Below are positions 51,657 through 59,223 of a stretch of 64,000 nt of DNA, piece after piece; the stretch's first letter is position 1; each line of letters starts with the position of its first letter. The stretch is taken from positions 1 to 64,000 of the forward strand of contig CAMFGY010000001.1 in the NCBI GenBank assembly GCA_945952065.1, read 5' to 3'. A program made the position numbers and the translations under genes. Below the pieces are notes generated by a model. The model saw only the letters and a program-made list of their open reading frames with translations. It did not search any database and was not told the origin of the DNA. Source of the DNA: an uncultured Burkholderiales bacterium (GTDB lineage Bacteria; Pseudomonadota; Gammaproteobacteria; Burkholderiales; Burkholderiaceae_C).

Positions 51657-51729
51657 GAGAACATTCGAATGTGTCTGCCGCGGGACTCAGCGGTCGGATT
51701 GGTCATTCAATCAAACAGCGGAGAGAACA

Positions 51730-53193
51730 ATGAAACGATGCATGTCAGCTGTTCTGGCGGCAACCTTATTGTGGGCGGGAGGCGCTGCCGCACAGGTAGC
51801 TGAAAGTCCGGTGAGCGACGCAGCCTTAAGAACCTCCAAAGACAGCGACGCTAACAGCGCCAAATCGCAGGCTGTGGAACAGATGGCCCTGCGCATCCTG
51901 GCAACGGCGCCGGTGCAACAGGCCATGGCGGACGGATTGCAGACCTACGGAAGCAGCAAGGAGGCGGACAAGCCGGAGGCCATGCGCTATGCCCGGTCTG
52001 CCCTCCGGGAAACCGGGATGTTCGCGTCGCTGAATGTGGCAATGGGTGCGGCACCGGAGCCGACGTTCGTCTGGACGTATGCGACGCCCCGACGCTGGCA
52101 CGGCTATACGCTGCCGGGATCGCGTTGGTACGCGGATAACGTCGACACCATGTACCGGACACTCCGGGTGGATGAGAAGTCGAGCTACGAGATCACGGTC
52201 TATCCGGCAAAGACGCTGCCCGCCCAGTTGAGCTTCATGGTCTATGACTGGCTGATCCACGACGGCCTGAACCCGCGCAACGACGTTCCGCTGGGGACAT
52301 TGACCATCGACGAGCAGACCCCGCGCAACGCCGACGGCTCGATTACCTTGACCGTGGGGCCGGAGCCTGCGAACGGTCGGCAAAACCACATCGAGCTGAA
52401 GCCCACGGCAAAGCAGGTGCTGGCGCGCGAGATCCGCGGGGACTGGTCGCAGCCCATGGTGCGTCTTGCGGTAAAACAGACGGGCGGCCCTGCTCCCGTA
52501 GCCAAGCCCTTGGAAGCACTGGCAAACGAGGCTGCCGCGTTTGTGAAGGCTGGCGCCATCGGCTCGATCAATATCAGCGTGGGATTCGGCAACATGGCCG
52601 AGAACCAGCTGGGCGCGCCGCATGTTCGCTGGCTGGAGGAGACCGGCTCGAAGGACCAGAAGCTGACGATGGACGAGCCGGTTGGTCCCGATCGTGCGCT
52701 GGGCTTCCTGTCCTCGTTCAAGTTCAACCTGAAGGAGGACGAGGCGCTGGTGTTCACGCTCAACACCCTGAAAGCGAAGTACATGGGGCTCAACACCTAC
52801 CGGCCGTTCATCGTTACCCCCGAGCATGTGCAGGCGACCAGCAGCCTGAACAATTATCAGGCCAAGGCAAATCCGGACGGAACCTTCACGTTTGTTATCG
52901 CGCGCAAGGATCCGGGTGTGTACAACTGGCTCGATGTGAGTGGCATTCCGTACGGCTTCGCAGGGGTTCGCTGGCAGTCCCTGACCACGCCGGTATCCGC
53001 GACCCTGGCCAATGCAGTGCGGATGCAGAAAGTCGTCAAATTGAAGGATCTGCGCCAGCAATTGCCGCCGACTACGGTCTGGGTGACGCCGCAGGAGCGG
53101 GCACAGCAACGTGCCCTGCGTGCAGAGCAGTTCCGGCTGCGTTGCCTGGGTACGCCGTGTGAGGTGGGCGGCAAGCTCGACAATCCGTATTGA
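51730..53193 (+). CDS. DUF1214-type exported protein
   Basis: The product has 487 residues: a Sec signal ending in AAAQ, then an N-terminal helical part, a segment like DUF1254 (ATPRRWHGYTLPGSRWYADN with VDTMYRTLRVDEKSSYEITV) and a C-terminal DUF1214-like portion (TFVIARKDPGVYNWLDVSGI, FAGVRWQSLTTPVSATLANA). The last 30 residues hold a Cys pair (RLRCLGTPCEVGG). Base use is richer in G+C than its neighbour at 50244, so the two may have separate origins. It ends the acquired segment on the right. Confidence 0.75.
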   Translation: MKRCMSAVLAATLLWAGGAAAQVAESPVSDAALRTSKDSDANSAKSQAVEQMALRILATAPVQQAMADGLQTYGSSKEADKPEAMRYARSALRETGMFASLNVAMGAAPEPTFVWTYATPRRWHGYTLPGSRWYADNVDTMYRTLRVDEKSSYEITVYPAKTLPAQLSFMVYDWLIHDGLNPRNDVPLGTLTIDEQTPRNADGSITLTVGPEPANGRQNHIELKPTAKQVLAREIRGDWSQPMVRLAVKQTGGPAPVAKPLEALANEAAAFVKAGAIGSINISVGFGNMAENQLGAPHVRWLEETGSKDQKLTMDEPVGPDRALGFLSSFKFNLKEDEALVFTLNTLKAKYMGLNTYRPFIVTPEHVQATSSLNNYQAKANPDGTFTFVIARKDPGVYNWLDVSGIPYGFAGVRWQSLTTPVSATLANAVRMQKVVKLKDLRQQLPPTTVWVTPQERAQQRALRAEQFRLRCLGTPCEVGGKLDNPY

Positions 53194-53613
53194 GCTTTCC
53201 CCGAAATTTTGTTTCCAAGCCGCGCGAGGCCCGCGCCGAGCAACTCCTGATCCGCTGCCTAGATCACCTGCGATACCGGGAGCTAACTGGAACGCCGCTC
53301 TCAACATGTCAGAACCTGAATCACACAGCAAAGCCCTGATGCGCACGATGAGCTTCAGCTTCAACTCCCCCGCCGTGCCGAGCTCGTTACAGTTGCCCCC
53401 CTAAGGCCGGATCCCCTGGCTCGGTGCTATGCCCTTCTACTTGGCCGCTTGTGCTTCAAACTGATCAATGGCGCGATCTAGCCATGGAGGAGGGGATTTA
53501 CCGGCAAGCTTTCGGGCCGCTCTCGGCCCGCATGAACAATCGCGCCCGGCCGGTTTTTTGCGCCGGTTCGCCCCTTTCCTCTCCACCAATTGCGGCCGCC
53601 GCCGCGCAAAGCC
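53194..53613. other. 420-base gap, no supported gene
   Basis: This is the right edge of the atypical segment. Base composition rises to backbone level within it. A 32-codon plus-strand frame from 53305 has no recognisable features. A minus-strand frame ends in PPPWLDRAIDQFEAQAAK at 53437, which reads like a real C-terminus, but I cannot place a start or family. No repeat or tRNA-end copy was seen. Confidence 0.5.
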
Positions 53614-54174
53614 ATGGACACCCCTCAACAACTCAGCCGCAGCTCGTTGCTGCTTCATTGGTTGGTCGCGATCGGCATGATCGGTTTGACCGCTGTCGGG
53701 CTGTACATGAGTCGCGCCGAGCAGTGGTTTCTCTACCCGATCCACAAGTCGTTTGGCGTGCTCGTCTTGGGCTTGGTCTTGGTGCGCGTGGTCTGGCGCT
53801 TGCGCAATGGCTGGCCTGCACAGGTGGCGGGCGGCACCGCTTGGGAACACCGGCTCGCGCATGCCGCGCACTGGCTCTTGATCGTATTGACGCTGGCCAT
53901 GCCCATCAGCGGCATGATGCATTCCGGCGCTGGCGGGCATGGCATTGCCGTGTTTGGCCTGCAGCTGGTGCCCAGCCAGCACAAGCCCGAGGCGCCGGGT
54001 GAAGCCATTCCCTTCAACGCCAGCGTGGCCGAATGGGGCGAAGCCCTGCACGAATGGCTGGGCTATCTGCTGATTTTGACCGTCACGCTCCACGTGGCCG
54101 GTGCGCTCAAGCACCACTGGGTCTACAAAGACGGCGTGCTGCGCCGCATGCTGGGCCAGCGCATCAAGGCTTGA
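53614..54174 (+). CDS. Cytochrome b561-type membrane protein
   Basis: The product has 186 residues with four helices. Haem-ligand histidines are visible in the first (SSLLLHWLVAIGMIG), second (YPIHKSFGVLVLGLVLVRVV), and fourth (LLILTVTLHVAGALKHHWVY). The loop EWGEALHEWLGYL is typical of bacterial b561 proteins. It probably moves electrons from quinol or superoxide across the inner membrane. Convergent with the MscS gene, with 6 bases between. Confidence 0.9.
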   Translation: MDTPQQLSRSSLLLHWLVAIGMIGLTAVGLYMSRAEQWFLYPIHKSFGVLVLGLVLVRVVWRLRNGWPAQVAGGTAWEHRLAHAAHWLLIVLTLAMPISGMMHSGAGGHGIAVFGLQLVPSQHKPEAPGEAIPFNASVAEWGEALHEWLGYLLILTVTLHVAGALKHHWVYKDGVLRRMLGQRIKA

Positions 54175-54180
54175 CTGAGC

Positions 54181-55932
54181 TCATCCGCCGGGGCTGCGCG
54201 CTGCCGCGTCAGCGGGCGGCTTGGCGGGCGCTGCAAACCACGCGGTCTTGGGCACGAACTTGGGCTGCTCGGGGTCGCCCAAATAGTGCGGCGACATGAT
54301 CTGCACGCCGTACTCATTGAACACGTCTTGGATATTGGCGTGCAGCTGGCTCAAGACCTCGGCGCGTGGGCGCGGCTGGCTGGGGATGGCCTGACAGACC
54401 AGCCGGTACTCGGGGTAAAAGTCTGACAGCGCGGTTTGAAACACCTGGGCCGAAGGCGTGCTCAGCACGCCCGGCGTGCGGTGGGCGGCTTCCACCAACA
54501 TCGCTTCAACCTGCCGCCAGGGCGTGTCATAGCCAATCGTGACCGTGGTGTCGACGATAAAGCCCGGGCCTTTGACCGCGCGCGAATAGTTCTTGGTGAC
54601 CGAGCCCATCACCAAGGAGTTGGGCAGCGTCAACTCCTCGCCCAGGCCGGTGCGGATGCGGGTGGTGAACATGCCCAGCTCGGTGATGGTGCCCTCGTGA
54701 TCCTGGATGCGCACAAACTCGCCCACCCGGATGGTGCGCGAGAACATCAGAATCAAACCACTGGCGCCTTGGCCGACGATGCTGGACGCCCCCAGCGAAA
54801 TCATCAAGCCCAGCAGCACCGACACGCCTTTGAAAGCCTCGCTGCCGGAGCCCGGCAGGTAGGGATAGGCCATCACCAAGGCAAACAACCAAATGCCGGT
54901 GTTGATGATGCGCCGTGAGGGGCGCACCGTGTCGCGGTCCAGCCAGCCCAAGGAGGCTTCGCCGCGCTCGATGCGGTCAAACACGGGCGTGAGCAAATTG
55001 GTGCTGGCCCGCGCCAACACAAAAATCACCAAGGCCACGAACAAGTCCGGCAGGGCGCGCAAAATGCCGCCGCCAATGCCTGCGGCCACTTGCAAGAGAT
55101 AGGCACTGAGCTGCTCACCCCAGGGGCGGGTGTAGGGGAACTGGCTGAGCACATAGCCGACGAACTGGTAGCTCAGCAAACCCAACAAGGCCCAGCTGAT
55201 GCCACTCACCAACCAGCGCGCCACGGTCCAGATCTTGTCGCGCTGCAAGAGCGGGATGCCCGCCAAGGAGATCACCTCCGAGGTGCTGCTGACCCGCCGC
55301 GCCAGCCCCAGCGTGGCCGCACGTTGACCACGTCTGAGCAGGGTCAGCAAGACCGCAAACACGACACTGGCCACGGCGGCATGGGCCAGGCCGGTGAGCA
55401 GGCGCGACTCATCGCGGCTTTCGCGGGTTTCGGCAATCACCTGTTGCAGCTGATGCTTGGCTTGTTCGGCCGTCTGATCCAAGGTCGCGCCGCTGGCCAC
55501 ATCGACATCGTCCGGCGTCAGGATCAAGGCCATTTCGCCGTCCAGCATCAAAACCCGCCCTTGCGCCTCTTTGACGATGGTGACCTCACCGGCGCCAGAG
55601 CGCGCCAGCACTTCATTCATGTACAGATGCGTTCGGCGCGCCCGCTCCGTGGGGCTAACGCCCAAAAAAGACGCACGATAGACGGCCACGGTGCGATTGA
55701 AGATCACCACCGGCGCCGCCACAGGCGCAGCGGCGGATGCCGCCGCGGCTTCGGCCACAGCCGCAGCGCCAAGCGGTGTGGGCGACGCCGCCCAACTGCG
55801 CAGCGGCGCCACGCCAAGGCAAAGCACAGTACACAAGGCGAGTAGCGGCGCAACAAGCCGTAAGCGCGCAGTCCAGCGGCGCGAAGCGCCCTTCAAAAAC
55901 AGGCCATCATCAGGGGCAAACACATGCTGCAT
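54181..55932 (-). CDS. MscS family mechanosensitive channel, large
   Basis: The product has 583 residues: a signal, an Ala-rich linker, a periplasmic domain of about 130 residues, four to five helices, then the MscS core. The pore helix and gate are in SLGASSIVGQGASGLILMFS with IRVGEFVRIQDHEGTITELG. The beta domain reads TRIRTGLGEELTLPNSLVMG then VTKNYSRAVKGPGFIVDTTV. A C-terminal alpha/beta domain completes it. It opens under membrane tension and lets solutes out. The extra N-terminal domain is larger than in E. coli MscS. Confidence 0.92.
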   Translation of the reverse strand: MQHVFAPDDGLFLKGASRRWTARLRLVAPLLALCTVLCLGVAPLRSWAASPTPLGAAAVAEAAAASAAAPVAAPVVIFNRTVAVYRASFLGVSPTERARRTHLYMNEVLARSGAGEVTIVKEAQGRVLMLDGEMALILTPDDVDVASGATLDQTAEQAKHQLQQVIAETRESRDESRLLTGLAHAAVASVVFAVLLTLLRRGQRAATLGLARRVSSTSEVISLAGIPLLQRDKIWTVARWLVSGISWALLGLLSYQFVGYVLSQFPYTRPWGEQLSAYLLQVAAGIGGGILRALPDLFVALVIFVLARASTNLLTPVFDRIERGEASLGWLDRDTVRPSRRIINTGIWLFALVMAYPYLPGSGSEAFKGVSVLLGLMISLGASSIVGQGASGLILMFSRTIRVGEFVRIQDHEGTITELGMFTTRIRTGLGEELTLPNSLVMGSVTKNYSRAVKGPGFIVDTTVTIGYDTPWRQVEAMLVEAAHRTPGVLSTPSAQVFQTALSDFYPEYRLVCQAIPSQPRPRAEVLSQLHANIQDVFNEYGVQIMSPHYLGDPEQPKFVPKTAWFAAPAKPPADAAARSPGG

Positions 55933-55997
55933 CGTGCATCACCAGAGCTTGGATCAGCGCCGAGCATAGCGCCGTCTCAGCCGGTGAGCCGCCTGCC

Positions 55998-56633
55998 TCA
56001 ATGCAAAAGCGGCTCGCGGTCGCTGCGGCGTCGGTTCATGCGGGGCTCGCCCGCTGCTTCAGCAGTCGGCGCTGGGCTGGGTGACTTCGGGCTCGGCTGC
56101 GCCGGCGCTGCGCCCGACTGCGCAAGGCCGGCCTGCACCGGGGATTCACGCAAACGCAAATAGGCGCTCAGCAGCCGGTCGCTGTACTGCGTCCAGGCTT
56201 GTTGCAAGGCCAACAACTGAGCGTCAAGGTGCTCGCTGGCGGCCGCGGTCAGCGGCATTTTGTCGGCCTGGATGCGCGCCAGCAAATCCTGCGCTTGCAG
56301 CATCGCGCGCTCAATCGGCCGGGTGACGGCTCGCCGCATCAGGCGCAAGGAGGCGTCATGCGACTGCGCCTCGCCGAGCAAGCCCGTCACCACCCGGCTG
56401 TACGGTGTTTGCGCGGCAATCGCTTCGGCGCGGCGCCGCGCATGACCCAGTTCTGCCAACAAGGCCGCGGTCCACGGGTCGCCCGACAGCTTCAAGAGAT
56501 CGGCAATCTCACGCCGCGAAAAGAGCGCTTCCGCCCCACGCCGTGCGAATTCACGGCGCTGATTCAGCAAGGCCAAGACGATTTCAATGCGGGAATCGAA
56601 GGGTTCGGTCGCGTTCAACAAGGGCTCGGACAT
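55998..56633 (-). CDS. Hypothetical helical protein
   Basis: The 211-residue product is almost all helix (RIEIVLALLNQRREFARRGA, AAIAAQTPYSRVVTGLLGEA, QDLLARIQADKMPLTAAASE), then a Pro/Ala/Ser-rich tail ending RMNRRRSDREPLLH. There is no signal and no domain I recognise. It lies 65 bases upstream of the MscS gene on the same strand, so the two may be co-transcribed. The gap 56634-56839 before it holds the divergent promoters and nothing else notable. Confidence 0.6.
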   Translation of the reverse strand: MSEPLLNATEPFDSRIEIVLALLNQRREFARRGAEALFSRREIADLLKLSGDPWTAALLAELGHARRRAEAIAAQTPYSRVVTGLLGEAQSHDASLRLMRRAVTRPIERAMLQAQDLLARIQADKMPLTAAASEHLDAQLLALQQAWTQYSDRLLSAYLRLRESPVQAGLAQSGAAPAQPSPKSPSPAPTAEAAGEPRMNRRRSDREPLLH

Positions 56634-56839
56634 CCGGTCTCCTGGCGGTGAAGGCCGCCATCGCGACCCGGTTAAATACTAGGTAGTTACCCCAGTCACC
56701 CCCATAGCCCTGGCGGACAAGCACTTGACCGAAAAAGACATTTTTTTGACAAGCAGGGCGCGGCCTTCGGCGGCACAAGGCCTGAGCAGGCCCCGGCTAA
56801 GATCGCCGTTACGGGGCACCCGCCCTGGGAGTGGACGGC

Positions 56840-57880
56840 ATGCCTGTTTCTTCAACAAGACAGCGAGACGGATTGGCCAGCGGACTGCTGCTGCCCTTGT
56901 ATCAAGCGCTGCGCGTTCATGGCCTGGACGCCGAGGCCTTGCTCCAGCAAGCCCAGATTGAGCCGGCGCAACTCTTGGCCGGCCGCGCGCGCATCAGCCA
57001 AGCGAGCTCGCTGCAGTTTTGGCGCTTGGCCGAGCAGGCCTATGCGCCCGCCACCGATCTGGCCCTGGCCACCGCGCAACAGTTCAGCCTGCGGGCGCTG
57101 GGCGTGCTGGGCATGGCCTGGCTGGCCAGCACGAGCTTGCGCGAGGCCATTCGGCGCTTGGTGCGCTATTACGACCTGGTCAGCTCGGTGGCGCAGCTGA
57201 GTCTGGAAGAAGAAGGTGGGCTGCTGTGGCTGCAATACCGGGCGGCGCCGGCGGTACTGCCGGTCACCCATGACGCTTGGGTGGCCGTGATCACCACCTT
57301 GTGCCGCAACTCCCACCCCTCGCCGCAAGACGGCTTGTTCAGCCCCGCTGCGGTGCGGCTGGCGCATCCGCGCCATGCGGGGAACGCCGCCTTGCAGCGT
57401 TTTCTGGCGGCGCCGCTGCAAACCGATGCCGCCTTCACCGGCTTGGGCTTCACCGCGGCGCAGCTCGATGCCCCCTTGCCCGCCGGCCACCCCGGCTTGG
57501 CGCTGAATGCGGAAAAAATCCTCGCCGCCACCCGGGCCAATTTGCAAAGCGGCAGCACCAGCAGCCAAGTGCGGGCGCATTTGCTGGACATGCTGCCCTC
57601 GGGCGACATCTCGCGCAGCGCGGTGGCGAGCCGCATGCACCTCACCGAACGCACGCTGCAACGCCGCCTGGAGGCCGAGCAATTCGGTTTTGCCGAGCTG
57701 CTGCAACAAACCCGCCAGGAACTGGCGCAGAACCTGTTGCGAGACCCGGAACACGATGTGCAGGACGTGGCCTTCATCCTGGGCTTTGCCGAAATCTCCA
57801 GCTTCACCCGCGCCTTCAGGCGCTGGACCGGCCAAGCCCCCAGCAACTGGCGGGACGCACAGCTCAGCCTCAGCAGCTGA
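56840..57880 (+). CDS. AraC family transcription regulator
   Basis: The product has 346 residues; ATG at 56840 preferred over GTG at 56831. The N-terminal two thirds is the Arabinose_bd (DUF4156-like in annotations) ligand part: LYQALRVHGLDAEALLQQAQ, then REAIRRLVRYYDLVSSVAQL. The C-terminal AraC double helix-turn-helix runs about 245-340: SRSAVASRMHLTERTLQRRL and VQDVAFILGFAEISSFTRAF. It is the OruR/ArgR-like subgroup. It may control the hypothetical gene divergent from it or the YghU gene 100 bases downstream. Confidence 0.9.
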   Translation: MPVSSTRQRDGLASGLLLPLYQALRVHGLDAEALLQQAQIEPAQLLAGRARISQASSLQFWRLAEQAYAPATDLALATAQQFSLRALGVLGMAWLASTSLREAIRRLVRYYDLVSSVAQLSLEEEGGLLWLQYRAAPAVLPVTHDAWVAVITTLCRNSHPSPQDGLFSPAAVRLAHPRHAGNAALQRFLAAPLQTDAAFTGLGFTAAQLDAPLPAGHPGLALNAEKILAATRANLQSGSTSSQVRAHLLDMLPSGDISRSAVASRMHLTERTLQRRLEAEQFGFAELLQQTRQELAQNLLRDPEHDVQDVAFILGFAEISSFTRAFRRWTGQAPSNWRDAQLSLSS

Positions 57881-57980
57881 ACCCGCATCGCGCTAAGCTC
57901 TGCGCCAGCGCCGCTTTCTTGGCCATGCACTAACGCGCCATGCCAGCGGCATCCAAAGCATCTCGATCACCCAAATCGCC

Positions 57981-58892
57981 ATGAGCAACGACGACAACAA
58001 AGACCCCAGCAACGCCGGCCCAGCCGCCGCCTACGTCCCGCCCAAGGTCTGGGTGTGGGACCAAGAAAACGGTGGTCAATTCGCCAGTATCAACCGACCC
58101 ATTGCGGGCGCCACCCATGAGAAGGCCTTGCCCCTGGGGCGACACCCGCTGCAGCTTTATTCCATGGGCACGCCCAATGGGATCAAAGTGACCGTGATGC
58201 TGGAAGAACTGCTGGCGCTGGGCCACGCCCAAGCCGAGTACGACGCCTGGATGATCCGCATCGGCCAGGGCGACCAGTTCAGCAGCGGCTTCGTCGCCGC
58301 CAACCCTAACTCCAAGATTCCAGTGCTGGTGGACCACAGCGTGAGCCCGCCACAGCGGGTGTTTGAATCCGGGGCGATTCTTTTGTACCTGGCCGAGAAG
58401 TTCGGCGCCCTGCTGCCCAGCAATCGGGCCGAGCGAACCGAGTGCCTGTCTTGGCTATTCTGGCAAATGGGCAGCGCCCCCTATCTGGGCGGCGGCTTTG
58501 GCCACTTCTATGTCTACGCCCCCGAGAAGTTCGAGTACGCCATCAACCGGTTTTCCATGGAAGCCAAGCGCCAACTCGATGTCTTGGACCAACGCCTGGC
58601 CCAGTCGCCCTATTTGGCGGGCGAGTCCTACAGCATCGCCGACATCGCCGTCTGGCCCTGGTACGGCGCCCTGGCCCTGGGCCAGTTGTACGGCAACGCG
58701 GCAGAGTTCTTGCAGACCCAAAGCTATGCGCACGTGCAACGCTGGGCCCAGCAAATCGCCACCCGCCCAGCCGTGCGCCGCGGCCGCATGGTCAACCGCA
58801 GCTGGGGCGAGCTGTCCGAACAATTGCACGAGCGCCACGAGGCTAGCGATTTCGAGAACAAGACGCAGGACAAGGTGGTGGCGGGGGGTTGA
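57981..58892 (+). CDS. yghU: YghU-type disulfide-bond oxidoreductase (Nu-class GST)
   Basis: The product has 303 residues. The N-terminal thioredoxin fold has LQLYSMGTPNGIKVTVMLEE with the Thr/Asn of the Nu-class active site, then PNSKIPVLVDH and VFESGAILLYLAEKFG (glutathione contacts). The helical domain follows with SWLFWQMGSAPYLGGGFGHF and the N-capping box SIADIAVWPWYGAL. It uses two glutathiones to reduce disulfides. It is the last backbone gene before the atypical 58.9-63.5 kb stretch. Confidence 0.93.
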   Translation: MSNDDNKDPSNAGPAAAYVPPKVWVWDQENGGQFASINRPIAGATHEKALPLGRHPLQLYSMGTPNGIKVTVMLEELLALGHAQAEYDAWMIRIGQGDQFSSGFVAANPNSKIPVLVDHSVSPPQRVFESGAILLYLAEKFGALLPSNRAERTECLSWLFWQMGSAPYLGGGFGHFYVYAPEKFEYAINRFSMEAKRQLDVLDQRLAQSPYLAGESYSIADIAVWPWYGALALGQLYGNAAEFLQTQSYAHVQRWAQQIATRPAVRRGRMVNRSWGELSEQLHERHEASDFENKTQDKVVAGG

Positions 58893-58937
58893 AAGCGCTG
58901 CGTTGCACCTACGGCTCGATTGTGGGCACGGCTGACA

Positions 58938-58959
58938 AAGCTTGGCGCCAAGCAAGCTT
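58938..58959. repeat. Palindrome with flanking AAGCTT
   Basis: AAGCTT-GGCGCC-AAGC-AAGCTT: the middle GCTTGGCGCCAAGC (58940-58953) is a perfect palindrome. It lies 285 bases upstream of the giant gene, and could be an operator or an insertion scar. Confidence 0.55.
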
Positions 58960-59047
58960 CTGTGCCAGGCCCCTCTCGTTATGCAGTCCGTCGTACTGTC
59001 ATCGGGATTGGCGGCTTTGTGCTCTGAACTGGGGTGCGAGATTGGGG

Positions 59048-59072
59048 GCGAAGGATGGAGGCCATCCTTCGC
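59048..59072. promoter_or_regulatory. 11-base perfect hairpin upstream of the giant gene
   Basis: GCGAAGGATGG-AGG-CCATCCTTCGC is followed by TATAAAG, not a T run, so it is not a typical intrinsic terminator on the plus strand. The hairpin sits 150 bases upstream of the GTG start. Confidence 0.55.
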
Positions 59073-59223
59073 TATAAAGAACATGAACGTTCCAGAGCAA
59101 AGGTGAGCTTCGCCGCTTCTTCCCGGAGCGATCAGCTAACGCAAAATGTGATTGGGGGCAGTCCAAGGGTGAGGTCAGTCGACGCCACTTTGCATGTCCA
59201 GCCCCCGCTCACCGAGGTGAACC

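Larger units (their letters stand above)
58893..59223. other. 331-base gap with strong palindromes
   Basis: It holds a 14-base perfect palindrome GCTTGGCGCCAAGC at 58940-58953 inside a pair of AAGCTT boxes, and an 11-base perfect hairpin at 59048-59072 (see separate entries). No gene is supported. It is the left flank of the giant nuclease-type gene. Confidence 0.6.

Noticed and set aside
53437-54117. Minus-strand frame under cytochrome b561
   Set aside because: Most of it is antisense to the clear b561 gene; only its last few residues look protein-like and no start is evident.
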